The notes: generated from the sequence alone by a model not told the origin. A stretch of 64,000 nt of DNA from Globisporangium splendens (GCA_006386115.1 VFIW01000002.1:124001-188000), one strand, 5' to 3'. Counted from the stretch's first letter, positions 22,801 through 35,215 are shown. Numbers and translations are program-made.

Positions 22801-25800
22801 TGGCGCGCATGAATCCGACGCTGCACATGAATCGCGGCTCGACGAAGTCGCTGAAAAGGTTGATACTCACGTCGTCACCGCTCATAGCTCTGAATCGTGG
22901 TCGCAGCTTGGCGCTCGACTTTCATTCGCAGCAGGGTCGCGAGGTGGATGCGTTTGATCACGTACAGCTTCCAAACCGATCGAATGCGCGTAGCCGCACA
23001 ATACTCACGCGCATACACAGTAAGGAGCTCGAGTTTCTTCTCAAGACGCCAAGAAGTGATCAGTTCGTACCAGATGACCGCCATACTTGGGACGAAAAGC
23101 AGCCGCTCAAAGACCAACGAAGCAAGTGGTGGAGATGGCGCGGCCACAAAGCCTTCTCCCGCTTCGTTGTCGTCGTTGCTTTGTCCACGATAGTGTCTCC
23201 TGTCGTTTGCACATTTCTTCTTCTTTGGAGATACTGGCGGGTACACTAGTGACGCGATGGACTCGAGCGCTTGCACGAATCCGCCAAAGTCCATTTCGTA
23301 ATGCGAACCACTCGCGACACTGCGCGCAAACAGGTAAGCGACATCACCGATGCTTAGAACTGTCGGCTGCAGTCCGCACTCGCGCAAAAAGTTGCTGAAT
23401 TTCACGCCATCAATCGCAAACGACGGCGGGTGCGCCTTGCACATGGCGTCGTATTTCTTGTGCAGCACTGTATCCTGGAGATTCGTATGGCGTCGGAACG
23501 GCTCCTAGTCGACGCCGCGACTCCAGAATCGCTCTTCGATATGCTTCTCGACACGTTTACAGGCAATGGGGATGCGAAAAAAGGTAAACGTTTCCGTCGT
23601 GATGATGGCGGCATCGTACCTCGGATGCATCACACAGCGGTAGACGTCTTGAAGCCATTTTGCAGGCACTGTGACTGGCACATCATCATGGGCTGTCACG
23701 ACCTTCCACGTACGCATTGCACAGCAACTGCAACGATTCAGCTGGATACGAAGCATCGCGCTGGAATTCAATTTGCAGACAAGGTGAATGCAACAGCTCT
23801 ATGCTGTTGGCGTTGCTGCTGCACCCCGTGCTTTCAGTTGAATCCAGTACCAACACGCTCGTGAGATGAATCAAATGATCGGCGTCTAGCAGCACCAGCC
23901 GTATATTAACGTTGTTGAAATCGCTTGTTGGACTGAGCAGCGCCAAAATGTCGCCTACGAATGGACTCGTGAGCACTGCCGTCAAAGACGATGTCACAGT
24001 GGCAGTAGCATACACTGGCTTCAAGTACTCGCAATCGGGATTGAATCGCTGCAAAGCACAAGCGACAACAGCAGCAATGAGGACAGCCACATTCGGTGTG
24101 TAGAAAACGCGAATAATGCGATTCACACAAGCGCACTTACATGGTGTGGAAGTTGGGTCTCCTTGCTCTCGCGCAGCGCACGTTGTAATAGCAGGTCTTG
24201 GCGCTGATTCTCAACAAATGCAGCAATCTTCTGCGCCTCGGTCTTAAATCGCGGTTTGCTTTTTCTTGCGGCCGGGTCACTAGGAGCAGATAATTGCAGA
24301 ACCGTCGTCGAGTCCTGAAGCAATTGGAAATGCACAAATGCACTCCAGTTTACGAAAAACTCGATCAGTACCATTGCGCACGCTGTTGCTGTCGTTATCT
24401 CTTGCGCTATTTTGTAGTACGCAATGTGAGCGTGCGCACTCGAATCTGCGTGGTCATCGCTCGCAAAGGGATGCAAATGGTTTGGTGGACCTGCATTGCG
24501 AAGCGCTTGCGCGATTTCGAGGTCGAATTGCTGAATATCACGAGCCATCTTGCGGTACAAGAGTCTCACTTCGTCGACGCAGGCGTTTCCAGCAGAACTG
24601 CTTGAAGCATATGCTGGGTCATCCATTTTCAGCACAACGACAAACGGCAAGAGTGCAATTGCGCTCATTTCGGTCTCGCTCGGGATCGGAAGCAAGCTGC
24701 CGCGGTACACAAACCGGAACGCGTCGTTGCCGGATAGCGTATGCACAGCAGAGACATGGTTGTTCGCTTGCATGGCTTCCTGAATCTTCTGACGAAGTGC
24801 CGCGACCGCCATGTGGGCTGGAATCGTTGCATTGCCGATACCGACCAGCGTCATCCTTACTGACTTATGCAATTGCTCGTGGCAGGTTGCCGATTTACTT
24901 GATTGCTGCAGCGAGAGCACCGCACATTTGAGAAGAAATGGCACGGACGTGAGGGTGAGATTGGTTCTTAAATCCATGCGATGTCTGTGATCATCAAACA
25001 CGTGCGCATGTGCACCAAACTGAAAGAGAATCATCGCGAATGCCAGCGGTGGGATCCGAGTCAGATATGGGGATAGCGGTTCAACGAGCTGCCATGGTAG
25101 ACTGTGTGGTGAGTTCCAGTATTCACTCTTGCTGTGTGTGTCTTGATTCTTTGCCGATCTAGATGCTGCCGAATAGTGATCGTCATGATGTAGCCGCCGT
25201 TGCCATTGTGCGGCATTCCGATTCGCCTCGAGACGATAGACAGCCCACGATGCCACATTTGCTGCCGTTACTGTTGTTGATGACCCTGAGGAAAGACGGT
25301 GAAGCCCGCGCGGTCGTTCCTTATGACTGGACGCATGATCTATGCCAGTACCTCCGTGCGCGACGGCCTGGAAAAGCACATAATGGTCGCCGAGTCTGAG
25401 TCTCGCGCGCATGACGCGTTTAACTTGTTGCGTTTGTGGTTCGTCTCGTCCGGCACTTGGCGGTGGCGGCGGCGACGCAAGGCGAGGTAAACACACCGGT
25501 TTGTTGCTCTTCTTCTTCCTTGGTGGTGACACATGCGAGATTACTTGCTCTCCATGGTGAGGTACAGAATGGCTTTTTGCTGGTCGCTCTTGGTTCAAAA
25601 TCTCTGTCGGGCTCTCTTGCTCGTCTTGTACCTGCTTGAGTCTTTCAATATTGATTTCTGCGGTTGATCAGGGCGACGTTGATGCGGTCGCTTGGACCCA
25701 GTTGTGTAGTAGAAAAGGCAAAGGTAGAGCCACGCCGCGAGCCCTGCGCCGATGGTGCTCACGCGCACATACATGTCCAGCGCCGCTGAGTAACATGCAC

Positions 25801-26296
25801 CTTGTCGGCAACCTGACACACCCTTTACTCGCTGCTGTTGCTGGCCCTGCTCATGATAAAACCCACCGAGTTGCTGGTACACAAAGCGGGGTTGCGCCGG
25901 TGCAACGAACCGCGTGTCGCTTCGCACCAGTCGTCGTAACTTTGTCTCGAGCTTCTGCCACACACTCGCTGCATTTGTGCACAATTCAAGACGCAGGAGC
26001 TCCCACGGGACGACCCGCAGCTCCAGTTGTTCTTCTTGGCGGTGCGACGACGAGAGCGTGAGCAGGAGGCAGTGCGTGCACATCAAGACGCGCAGGTCGT
26101 CGACGCACAGGCGCTCATTGAACACGCGGTGGAGCGCGTCGACGTCGGCGGACGTGAGCGACGCGATGAACGCCGGCAGGGAACTTGGTGGTGGGGGCGG
26201 CTGAGGACCAGACAGCGGCGCAGAAGAAGGCGAAGCGCCATGGTGTCCGCCACCCATGCATTCCAAATAGCAGTTCTGTGGAAATGGTGAGCCCAT
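19859..26296 (-). pseudogene. p25-alpha / IQ / TPR / WW multidomain protein with three lesions
   Basis: Nine exons: 26296-25801, 25657-24141, 24048-22098, 22008-21460, 21322-21080, 20970-20785, 20595-20335, 20258-20112, 20092-19859. All are in phase except exon 3, which is one base too long. Intact length would be about 1860 residues. Exon 3 holds a p25-alpha/TPPP-like domain (CGLQPTVLSIGDVAYL and MDFGGFVQALESIASLVYP, about residues 865-960) and then basic IQ-like helices. Exons 7-8 carry TPR-like helices (HPRDVNALGNYAVFMQ, YRRAIDLDPSNEMILENYRR). The last exon ends in a WW-like element (CFYYNIETRSCTWDVPENQ). Lesions are an extra base near 23717, TAG at 23505-23507 and TGA at 22875-22877. p25-alpha proteins bind microtubules and are typical of ciliated cells. 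The function of this combination is unknown. Confidence 0.75.
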
Positions 26297-26574
26297 GTTG
26301 CATGAAGCGACGGATTGGCGTGGCGAGTTGAAGTTGTTTCGAACTGAATCATTTTAAAGAGGGCACTGATATATAGAAATTTAGTGTAACAGGAAACAGG
26401 TTAACAGTGGAAGGTATCTTCTATATTATGTTATAAATTGAAGTGGTGCATCATGTTTTCAATGTGTTTTCCTTCAAATGCACTCCTTTTGTTGAAGCTC
26501 AAATCAAATATAAAGTATAAAAATAAAGAGTGTTGTTGCATCTTTTCGGCTTTTTTGGCGGGAAAAAAAAGGCT

Positions 26575-28366
26575 CTAAAGCGCCGTGTTGACGAAGAGCT
26601 CGTCCGAGTCGACAGTAAAGCCGATCTTGGAGTCCGCCGTCATGAGGCACGTGCCGTCGGCCGAGTACGTGTACTCGCCGCCGACGTTGGTGCCGTTCGA
26701 CTGCAGCAGCGCGCCTGTGGTCGTCGCGTAGTACACCTGGCCGGCGACGAGCTTGGATGACGACATCTTGGCATTGCCGCTGATGGCGACTGTGGCCTTG
26801 CTCTTGCTGTTGTACTCTCGGATGACACCCACAGGGCTCGCCAAAGTGCTCCACCACCGAAAATCGCTGGTGCGCGACGTTGTCGCGGTTGCCCATGTAC
26901 CCAGCGATGACGCTGTCGTTGCTCGTCGCGATGATGTCGAGCGTGATCGCTTGCTTCGAGTGGGTGGCGTCGGCGATGACAAGCGTAAAGTCTTTGGCCG
27001 CGAACGGGAGCACAGGCGTCGCGTCCTTGAATGCCAGGGTCTCGAGCGAGTACTTGAGGATCTTGACGCTCATCCTGCCCGCGAGCGTCGGGTTCAAGAA
27101 ACTCACAGCCATGCGGTTGCCTCTCAATTTGGCGAGACTCGGCTTGGGCGAGTAGCCATAGTAGTTGTCCCATTCGAAGCTGCCGCCGACGTCCGTGAGC
27201 GCAAAGGTGCTGCGGAAGCTCAAGCTGCCGTCAAAGCCCGAGATTACGGCGGTCATGACCGTGAGCACGTTGTTGTTGCTCTTGTCGTAGAGCGCGATCG
27301 CCATCACCGAGTCCGAGAGCATGATCGAATCGATCAAGAACGCCGGCGTGAGTTTGGCCTGGCACACGCCCGTGGAGAAGGCAGACACGATGTTTGACGC
27401 GATCGTGTACGTCGCCTTGGTCACACAGAGGCCGCCGGTTGTGGCAAAGTACGGGATAATGATGATCGGGTCCGTCGATGATGCCACAGTGGCGGGCTTG
27501 CCGAAGTTTGTGTACACCGACGTGGGTGGGGTGTTGGCTGGACCGAAGGAGACATCTGCCGAGTATGTGATCGTGTGTGAGGTGCTGTCGACCACGCCGA
27601 CCTTCACGCGCTGCATGTAAGATGTGCTGTCGCAAGGATCAAAGTACGCGGCAACAAATGCTGAGCTCGTCAATGGACTGATAGAGTTGGACAACGAGCC
27701 AGTGGTCAAGGCCACCTTGTTGGCTTGCATCATCTGCACGCTTGAGCCGGTAATCGTAGCCGGGATGATGTACGACGGGTACGGGGAGTTTGAACCGTCG
27801 GCCGCCAGCACAACCATCAACGAGTCTGAAAGCGTCGCGAGGCCACGAATATTGAGTCCGGTGACGATGTTGTCAGTTGAGATCGCGCCGGTCGTGACCT
27901 GCTTCACGGTGTCGACTGTGATCGTGGTGAGGACATTTTCTTGGGCCGTCCCGACCGTGCGGCGGCAACTCATGATATTGGTCGCGTACGAGCTCTGGGA
28001 CGTCCCCATCGGCGCGAAATTGATGTAGTCGTAGGCGTCGCCATCCGTCAGCGTCAACTTGTTGAGGTACGCCGTGGTGCTGGCGCTGTTGCAAAGCGTA
28101 GCGGTGCTCGAGAGACTCACAGGATCGCCCTTCTTCGGCGATGAGTCGCCCGTGGCCGCGAAATTGGTGAACGTGAACCGTGTCGTGGGACTCGGACGGT
28201 TCACAAAGTGCAGCACGTACAGCGCCGTGATGTTTCCGAGCACGAAGAGCACAAGCAAGAGCTTCATGAGCCAATGTTCAAGACACGACAGTGGCGACCG
28301 CCCTGCACGTTTGCCGCCGTCTTCAAACTTGACTTGCGCGGGATCCACTGGCTTTTGAGGATCCAT
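26575..28366 (-). pseudogene. type II membrane protein paralogue with a C-terminal frameshift
   Basis: Single exon beginning MDPQKPVDPAQVKFEDGG. A short cytosolic tail precedes one membrane helix (LLLVLFVLGNITALYVLHF), and the remaining 560 residues are Ser/Thr-rich and beta-like. It is a clear paralogue of the + strand gene at 29947: both have GLATLSDSL, LSDSVMAIALYDKSNNN versus LSDTVVAFIFFDRANNF, and a KILKYS/KVLKYS block. At about 26833 one extra base moves the frame. After this point the homologous sequence (EPVGVI, GQVYYATTTGALLQ) continues in another frame to a stop at 26575. In the annotated frame the ORF instead runs into an Arg/His-rich nonsense tail ending at 26504. Either a young pseudogene or a sequence error. 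Confidence 0.8.
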
Positions 28367-29946
28367 GGTGCTGACGCTACTGGGGTTTTACGGAGTCGTC
28401 GTGCCTTGGAGAAAAGGAGAGAGAACTGGGTACTGGTGCTTCTGGCGCTGTTGTCGATGTGGCTGAGCCCATGCTCACCCAGCCCATAGATCGCATGACG
28501 CCACATAACGAGACAATAGCGAGCTATTCTCGAGAGCACGTTCCTGCCGCAGCGCTGATTCGGCGTGTCGCTGAGCCACATGCACATTTCTAAATAGAGA
28601 TTCCCAATCATGTTGATCCCAAGGTCGACGCGACCGGGGCGTGCTGAGTGCGAAGTGCACCTCATTAAACACAGTCACACATATACACGTCCAATGCATG
28701 GAAACACGCCCATGGCAATTGAGCTTTAGAGAGAGGCATGAAGAGCCAAAGACGAGTGACGCGCATGTCTGTCCATCTGTCGGACGCTGTCGTTTGATTG
28801 GCTGTGGACAGCTCCACCACTTCAACTTCAACATGCGAATGGTGTGGCCCACAATCTACGTTTTTTATTTGATAGGGTACGCTGGCCGTTACCCAATTAC
28901 GCTGGAGTTACACATGCTCACGTCTACACATCGTGGTGAAAATGCAGACGTTCGTTCGAGTGACAGCGAGCGAGTGATACGCTCCGAAGAGCATGACGTT
29001 GTCAGCTTTTAGTCTGCAATTCTGGTGGTGTTCTCTGGATGTACAGCCGATCTTAATGCTTCGTAGTTGCGTCATTGGCTGTTGCGTTTGCTGCTTGCAA
29101 GTTCAAGAACAGTCGAGAGGAATCGCTGCTCCATGTGGTGAGCGGCCAGACACGAAAGAGCAGACCAGCCAGCCAGACACCCCAGAGCCACTCGATAGAA
29201 CACAAAGACCCAGAAAGAACAGAAACAAGTGCAAAACAGAGTGTGTGTCACTGGTGATCATTTGGGTGTCGTCGCGTCTTTGTTCGCGCATGCTGCTGAT
29301 CAAACACGACATCCACGCCCCGTTTGCTGGCTGCTGCTGAGAACACACATGTGTGTGCCGCCAAGAGCACGCAACATTGAACCACAAGAGAGTGGGGCTT
29401 TTGCTGCTTGCATGCATTTCGGTACGAATTACTATCACTTATTAGAAAGAGCATCCAAACACAGGTCTGCATGCAGGAAACCAGGCTTCAGGCTTGTACA
29501 CCAACGGCATTCAAAAGTCGCATCAATTACCACAGAAAGAAAAGACCCACACACACTGCTGACGCGGATGCTCCATTTTATGAAGACTCGCCCTACCCCC
29601 TGACAGCTGGCCTCATTTTAAACCAATCGTTTAAAGTCCAGGCACGTTCCTGCGCTCTTGACACATGACCAGCACTCCTGCATCTTTCCATGGAAAAGCT
29701 GCAAATGTATCGGTGAGGGGATGTGCAACAATGTGAGTCCGGTAGGGCAAGAGAGTGGTCCTCATGGGTGGCTGCGTCTCTCCAGCGTCCCGTCCGTAGA
29801 GGATGATCACATAACACACACACACACACACACATGCGTCCACCATCCACCATCGGCCGTCGGTTTCCATAGATTTTGCCTCCACTGGCCGCATTCTCAT
29901 TCTCGAATCTGCGACCAAGAAGCAACAGCCAACGAAGAAGAAGAGC
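28367..29946. promoter_or_regulatory. 1.6-kb divergent spacer between membrane-protein paralogues
   Basis: Both flanking genes start at its edges and point outward, so it must hold both promoters. Open frames inside are short and lack domains or splice logic. An AC microsatellite lies 113 bp before the + strand start codon. Confidence 0.5.
29814..29834. repeat. (AC)n microsatellite
   Basis: About ten AC units in the 5' flank of the membrane-protein gene at 29947. Confidence 0.85.
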
Positions 29947-31821
29947 ATGAAGTCTACGTCCAAGGACGTCGAGATTGAAAACGTCGCACTCACGCCGCGC
30001 GACGGCGGCGAATACGCGGCCAATGGCACCGCGTCGTCTGCTGCCGCCAGCCAGAAGCGCACGCGCTTTGTTCACATTGGCGTCGTCGCGTTCTTCCTGA
30101 TCAATATCATCGTGCTCTACATCTTGCACTTTGCCGACCGCGGCGACTCGACGAGCACGAAGGCTGGCAGCGCGATCGCCGGCAAGTTCTCGACCTCGAG
30201 CTTGGCGGCGTCGTCGGGTTCGTCGTCGTCTGCATCGTCGTCTGCCTCGCTCACTGAGGGTCATGCTGTGAGTTTCACGACTGAAGGCCAATTGGCCATT
30301 GGTGCCGGTACCACGGCGTACTTGGCCGCGACGACGCTGCCTGCCGACCAAAAGTCGATTCAGTACATCCATTTTACTAAGCTGGGCACGTCCAAGAAGG
30401 TGTACAATACGAACCTGCTGTCGTACCAGCAGGGCACGGCTCCGAACCTCCAGAGTGTCGTCACGGTGCTGAGCAAGACCGCCGGCAAGAAGGAGCTCAC
30501 GATCACGCCGTACGCGTCGAAGAACGTGATCACCGGCTCCACGATCAAGGGGCTCGCGACGCTCTCGGACTCGCTTGCGGTCGCGGTGACGACAACGACT
30601 GCCTCGGACGGGCTCTCGTACCTCGTCGACGTGTACCCGATCAAGATCGCCAACAGCGACGTCGAGGTGCAGGCCAAGACGTTCGCTGTCAACAACTCGG
30701 CGACCAACTTTGTGTCGCGCGTCTCGGACTCGAGCTTTGCGATCACGTACTACGAACCGTACAGCGCCACGGCCGACTACTTCCAGCGCGTCAAGGTTGG
30801 CAGCATCGCGGCCGATGGCGCCGTGACGTTCTCCAACAGCCTGGTGTTCGGCAAGGCGAACGGCGCTAAGTCGACGACGATCGGTCACCCGCAGCCCGTG
30901 TTCAACACGAACAACCACTTCACGATCCCATGGTTCGTCGACGACTCCAGCGCGACCAAGGACAACCGCACGGTGGACGGCTCGGTGGGTCTCTGTCTGA
31001 CGACCGCGAGCTACGACGCGTCTTCGGCCGTGCTCTCGATCCTCGGCGACGTATGCAACACGGACTTGCAGCCTGCGTACTTCATTGACTCGACCCAGTT
31101 GTCGGATACCGTCGTTGCGTTCATCTTCTTCGACCGCGCCAACAACTTCGCGCTCACGGTCGCGACGGTGCAGTTCTCGGCGATCACGAGCGCACCCACG
31201 TTCCGCAGCTCGTTCGTGATTGACGAGGCCGCCGGCGCGTTCGACTTTGGCTCGGCCTACGGGTTCTACCCACAGCCGACGCTCCAGGCGCTGAGCGACA
31301 GCCGCATCGCGGTGAGCTTCATGAACCCGTCGAACTCGGGCAAGCCGAGCGTCAAGGTGCTCAAGTACTCGAACGACCTGTCGCTCAGCTCGGTGTCGCC
31401 CGTGCTGCCGATCTCGAACGCCGACTTCTCGGTCGCGTCGGCCGACCCGAAGGCGTACGGCTCCATTGTGCTGGATGTGCTCCCTCTCGAGAGCGGCTTT
31501 GCCGTCGGGTACGCCGGTCTCTGGGCGGGAACCCAGAACCAGCGTATCGCGCTCGTCGAGTCTATGGGCAAGCCCGTTGGCGTCGTGTCCAGCAAGGACG
31601 GCTCAGACATCTCGGTGGCTACGTCCGGCACGGTCGACGTCTCGGGTCTCACCTCGGGCCGCTCGTACTACGCGTCGACCGAGGGCACGCTGTACACACC
31701 GTCGAGCACCACGACCGACGACTTTGTGCTCGTGAAGGACAACGACGTGGTCATCTCCAAGGACGCGCTCGTCGGCATCGCCATCAGCGACAAGAAGATC
31801 TTCGTCACGGGACCGCAGTAA
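29947..31821 (+). CDS. type II single-pass membrane protein with beta-rich ectodomain
   Basis: Single exon, 624 residues, beginning MKSTSKDVEIENVALTPRDG. A polar N-terminal tail of about 40 residues is followed by one membrane helix (VGVVAFFLINIIVLYILHF-like, about 42-62), a Ser-rich stalk, then a long ectodomain. Within it, 'LSD' strands recur (ATLSDSLAVAV, SRVSDSSFAITYYEP, LSDTVVAFIFFD, ALSDSRIAVSFMNP). They are spaced by 50-130 residues and each is followed by hydrophobic beta strands, suggesting propeller-like blades. It pairs head-to-head with a frameshifted paralogue at 26575. No family name or function is recognised. It is GC-rich in third positions, unlike the broken genes nearby, which suggests high expression. 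Confidence 0.9.
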   Translation: MKSTSKDVEIENVALTPRDGGEYAANGTASSAAASQKRTRFVHIGVVAFFLINIIVLYILHFADRGDSTSTKAGSAIAGKFSTSSLAASSGSSSSASSSASLTEGHAVSFTTEGQLAIGAGTTAYLAATTLPADQKSIQYIHFTKLGTSKKVYNTNLLSYQQGTAPNLQSVVTVLSKTAGKKELTITPYASKNVITGSTIKGLATLSDSLAVAVTTTTASDGLSYLVDVYPIKIANSDVEVQAKTFAVNNSATNFVSRVSDSSFAITYYEPYSATADYFQRVKVGSIAADGAVTFSNSLVFGKANGAKSTTIGHPQPVFNTNNHFTIPWFVDDSSATKDNRTVDGSVGLCLTTASYDASSAVLSILGDVCNTDLQPAYFIDSTQLSDTVVAFIFFDRANNFALTVATVQFSAITSAPTFRSSFVIDEAAGAFDFGSAYGFYPQPTLQALSDSRIAVSFMNPSNSGKPSVKVLKYSNDLSLSSVSPVLPISNADFSVASADPKAYGSIVLDVLPLESGFAVGYAGLWAGTQNQRIALVESMGKPVGVVSSKDGSDISVATSGTVDVSGLTSGRSYYASTEGTLYTPSSTTTDDFVLVKDNDVVISKDALVGIAISDKKIFVTGPQ

Positions 31822-33084
31822 GGGGCTTATCTCCTATGTTGTATATAACGTATGCACACACACGCTTGATTGATTATCGTTTAGTGAAGTAGTCAAGGAC
31901 AAAAGATCGCATCGATTTTACTCGGTGCTCATTATACCACACGCAACAATATATACTCCACAAAAGAGTACCAATCGTAAAAGTATAGTGGCACATTGGA
32001 CGTTCGTCCTCTTTGGCCAGACTCTGATATGCGCCTTTTGCTGCGTGATGGCGGTGGGACTCTGGCGCCTGATTAACATGCGCCTGTGAATGACAAACGT
32101 TATCATCGCGGAAGTGACCATGTCTGACGATAACGAGCGGAAAGAAAGAGCGGTGCGGTACGTGCATTTCGTCATGTGCATTCGCTGCAACTCTTGGGCA
32201 CGTTCCTATCTCGCGCGCGATTCGCCCATTTTGGCCAGCAAAAGGAGACCAACACGATGTCGGAATGAACCAGCCATGAGATGGTGGTCTGTCTACCTGC
32301 CTGGCTGTCGATGGTTGACTTTGCACCAACCACCACGTAGGAGATATATCCACAGGAAATGTTGGTGGGATCGCATGTGCTTGCGTGGAAAATGGTGATC
32401 CATTTTGTCTGGTGCATTGCGATCTTTCTCGTGGACTCTTCAACTTGTCAACCCAAAAAGTACTTTGTTGGAGTATCCAGTCACATCCAGCAGTAAGTTC
32501 GTTTATTTGCCAATGTTTTATACATTATGGCGATATGTACGCACGGTAACTGTTCAATTAACAGTAAGCAGTATACCCACAAAACTGCAGATAGCTTTTC
32601 TTTTCTCGTCTGCACAAAGCAGCAGAAACGAGCGAAGAGAGCGCCAAATGGAAGGGGTGAGAACCGCGTGTGTGTGTGTGTGTGTGCGACTCGATCACGA
32701 TATGTGTGTACGGTGTTTGTCGTTGTCCATTGCGTGCGCAAGCACCTCCAAGAGTGTGATGTGATTATGAATAGTTTATGAAATAGACAATTCCATATGA
32801 GATGCTAACCCTCGTTGTTGTTTAATTGACTGTAGTTACACAATTGCTTTTGTTTTCTCGGGAAGATGCATGGCAGATGGCGTATTACGCTTTGTTAGAT
32901 ACGTGTATTGCATTATGATGCCGACCCATTGCTTGAGTGCCGGCACCATGTGCTCCATTTAAATACGGCTACTCTCTTCCTCTCCTTAACTTATAAATGT
33001 GCTGTTGTTGCTGTTGTTGCTTGGTCGACTGCCTCGCTGATCTTCATTCATTCATTGTCTCTGAGAACGAGCGGATAGCTTGAT
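31822..33084. other. intergenic, convergent 3' flanks
   Basis: 1.26 kb without a supported gene. AT-rich, with a GT microsatellite at 32668-32686 and no long domain-bearing frame on either strand. Confidence 0.6.
32668..32686. repeat. (GT)n microsatellite
   Basis: About nine GT units in the gene-free stretch between two convergent genes. Confidence 0.85.
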
Positions 33085-34475
33085 TTACCCGAACGAGCTC
33101 TCGAAATCACTGAACATATTGCGCTGCTTGGATTTCTTCTTCACTATTTGGCCGCTTCCAGATTCGACAAAGTTCTTGCAACGCAGCGAACGCAGCGGGA
33201 CGTCCACTTTGCGTCCCTGGTAGCTGTTTAGTTCGCTCAGGAGCTGATAAATTGACGTCTTTTGCGCGTTCGACGATTTGCCCACGAGAAGCGGACTCTC
33301 TGCATACAGGAACACGGGTTTGACATGATGCAGGGCGCCATTGTCGTCGGTACCCACATGGAAACGCAGAATCAACTCGAACGGCGTCGCGCACCCTGTC
33401 CGGAGCTTTGTCATCATTGTCGCGGTTGGTTCCTATAAAGATAAAGAAATCCATTAGTGACGCCTTCTAACAAAAGCCATTATAGCAAACTGCTCAATAC
33501 TCACACGTACCGCCATGAAGAAGCCCAACAGCAGCCCGTCTTGTTGCATGACGAACATGTACCGGCACTCAAACACGTCGAGCAAGTCACGGACCCGGAC
33601 CGCGCTGCGTCTCGCCGACGTGATCAGCGTCATTGACCACTGCTGGTACATCGATCGATTCCACATGTCAATTTGCACATCGACGACACGTCCAAACACG
33701 AGTGATATCCTTGAAAAACCAGGAAGCGGTGGCTGCACGTGGTCATGTTTCGCGTACGCGGTGGGTTCGCTTTTCTCGGCCATCATCTGCAGTGTGCTCG
33801 TGTTCACTTCTTGTGGCGTGTTCGCTGGCGGCGGCATGCACAGGTGCTGCAGCACGTACAACTCGAGCCGCGTCGACACTTTGGCACACAGCGATGCCAA
33901 CTTATGGAACAGACTCTGCGTCATCTTGCTGCGCGGGATGTAGTCGTAAAACAGGAACTGCAATGGCCCAAAGTGGAACCCGAGCGCGAGCGTTGCGTAC
34001 GCAAAGTACCAGATCATGATGAGCAGCGAAAACATGTAATACGCTGAGCCATGGAATGTATAGTCGATCTGTGTTTGCATTGCATATCCACAAAGAAAAG
34101 CAACACGTGGGCAATTAACACGCGCATTCATCTCCAAGATACGCTTCAACACGAGACATTTCCCACACAGTTACGTACAATTTTAATCTTCATGAAGCAG
34201 TACAAGACGCCGATCAAAAGACGCGTCGTGGGTGAGAGGAAGGTGACGCGGCAGCCGCGCAGACAATGCTGCGTGATGCGGTAGCCGACATACGTCGAGA
34301 GCGACTCGGCGATTAAAAAGTAGATCGAGAAGAGCTCATAGTCGAACGCGCGCGAGGCGTCGCGCGGCGAGCGCATGCGGTCATCCGGCGGTCCATACAG
34401 GTGCTGCAGCGGCCACTGCGAGTCGTACACTGCCGGCACGGAGAACGCGGGGCCGCGCCGATACAGAGGCTGCAT
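33085..34475 (-). CDS. multi-pass membrane protein, family not recognised
   Basis: Three exons (34475-34179, 34068-33511, 33432-33085) join in phase to 400 residues. Both donors read GTACGT. The N-terminal third has a Tyr/Pro-rich leader, then helices FSIYFLIAESLSTYVGYRI and TRLLIGVLYCFMKIKI. Exon 2 opens with two more (YYMFSLLIMIWYFAYATLAL, FGPLQFLFYDYI), giving about four membrane segments. The rest is soluble, with a probable beta domain near the C-terminus (CATPFELILRFHVGTDDNG) and a basic end (IVKKKSKQR). I cannot assign it to a family. The splice phasing and conserved-looking hydrophobic pattern make the gene itself secure. Confidence 0.8.
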
Positions 34476-34791
34476 ATCCGTTTGCTTTGTCCTTTGCCTG
34501 TTGCTTCACTTGCTGCTTCTTAGCTTGCGAGTGTTTAGGAGACTGACGGCGAGACGCCAACTTGCGCTTCCTTGCGCCAGTGTCGCTTTTTCTTTTTTCA
34601 GCCGGCAAATAGTGACGACGCTCTGTTTGCTGGTTGCCGGATCTTGTCAGGTAGCTGGGACGGACCAAACATGCAGACCTTTCGGGGAAAAGAAGAAACG
34701 AACAAATTTCGCCATCGAGAACAAAAACATACAGTTAGGCAGTGTTCGCAACGGCTCTGACTGTACAGAAACCAAGACAGGATTTTCTCAC

Positions 34792-35108
34792 CTCAAAAAG
34801 TATCTTTCGGTAGACAGGACAGGTGGAATGATCGGAAGTTGAGATGGAAATACTAATCTTTCCTTTAGGGAAGAGCCTGTTTTGATGCTTTGTGTTTGGT
34901 TGTGACTTGGCCGAATGATCAGTTTGTCTGTGTGGTTGTTTTGAAGTGGCGAGAGAGCGAAAGGGCGTGTCAATTTGGGGACATCTTGCCATGATTTGGG
35001 CGGCACAATCTGAGGCACTTTGACGACGAAACACGGTTTCAGCCAATCAGATAGCTTTGCTGCCAAGATGTCGCAGCCATTGCCGCACTTGCGTACCTCT
35101 TCACCCAT
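34792..35108 (-). CDS. possible exon of an unrecognised basic protein
   Basis: A coding-like stretch begins MGEEVRKCGNGCDILAAKL and runs to a GTGAGA donor at 34790. A second coding-like basic stretch lies downstream at about 34480-34660 (KRKSDTGARKRKLASRRQSP), but I could not join the two in one phase. It may be a gene with a small middle exon, a decayed gene, or chance. It sits between the membrane-protein gene (-) and the P-loop gene (+). Confidence 0.25.
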
Positions 35109-35215
35109 TCTCAGAATCTGTTTTGTCTGAGTCAACCATCGCTAAGTACGTATCTCGAACGAAAGCGAACCTAACAAGCGCTAATTAAACGCGTGCGATT
35201 TTTATAAAGCGGAAA

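Noticed and set aside
22860..23740. 20-39-nt micro-introns as an explanation for the stops in the p25-alpha gene
   Set aside because: Candidate introns with GT-AG ends exist. The ones at 22875 do not restore frame, the 39-nt one at 23505 needs a GTCGAC donor, and the 21-nt one near 23717 is far shorter than any secure intron here. Exon 3 is exactly one base too long, which fits a 1-nt insertion.
29593..30918. 441-codon open frame on the minus strand
   Set aside because: Antisense shadow of the membrane-protein gene at 29947. Arg/Val/His-rich with no motif.
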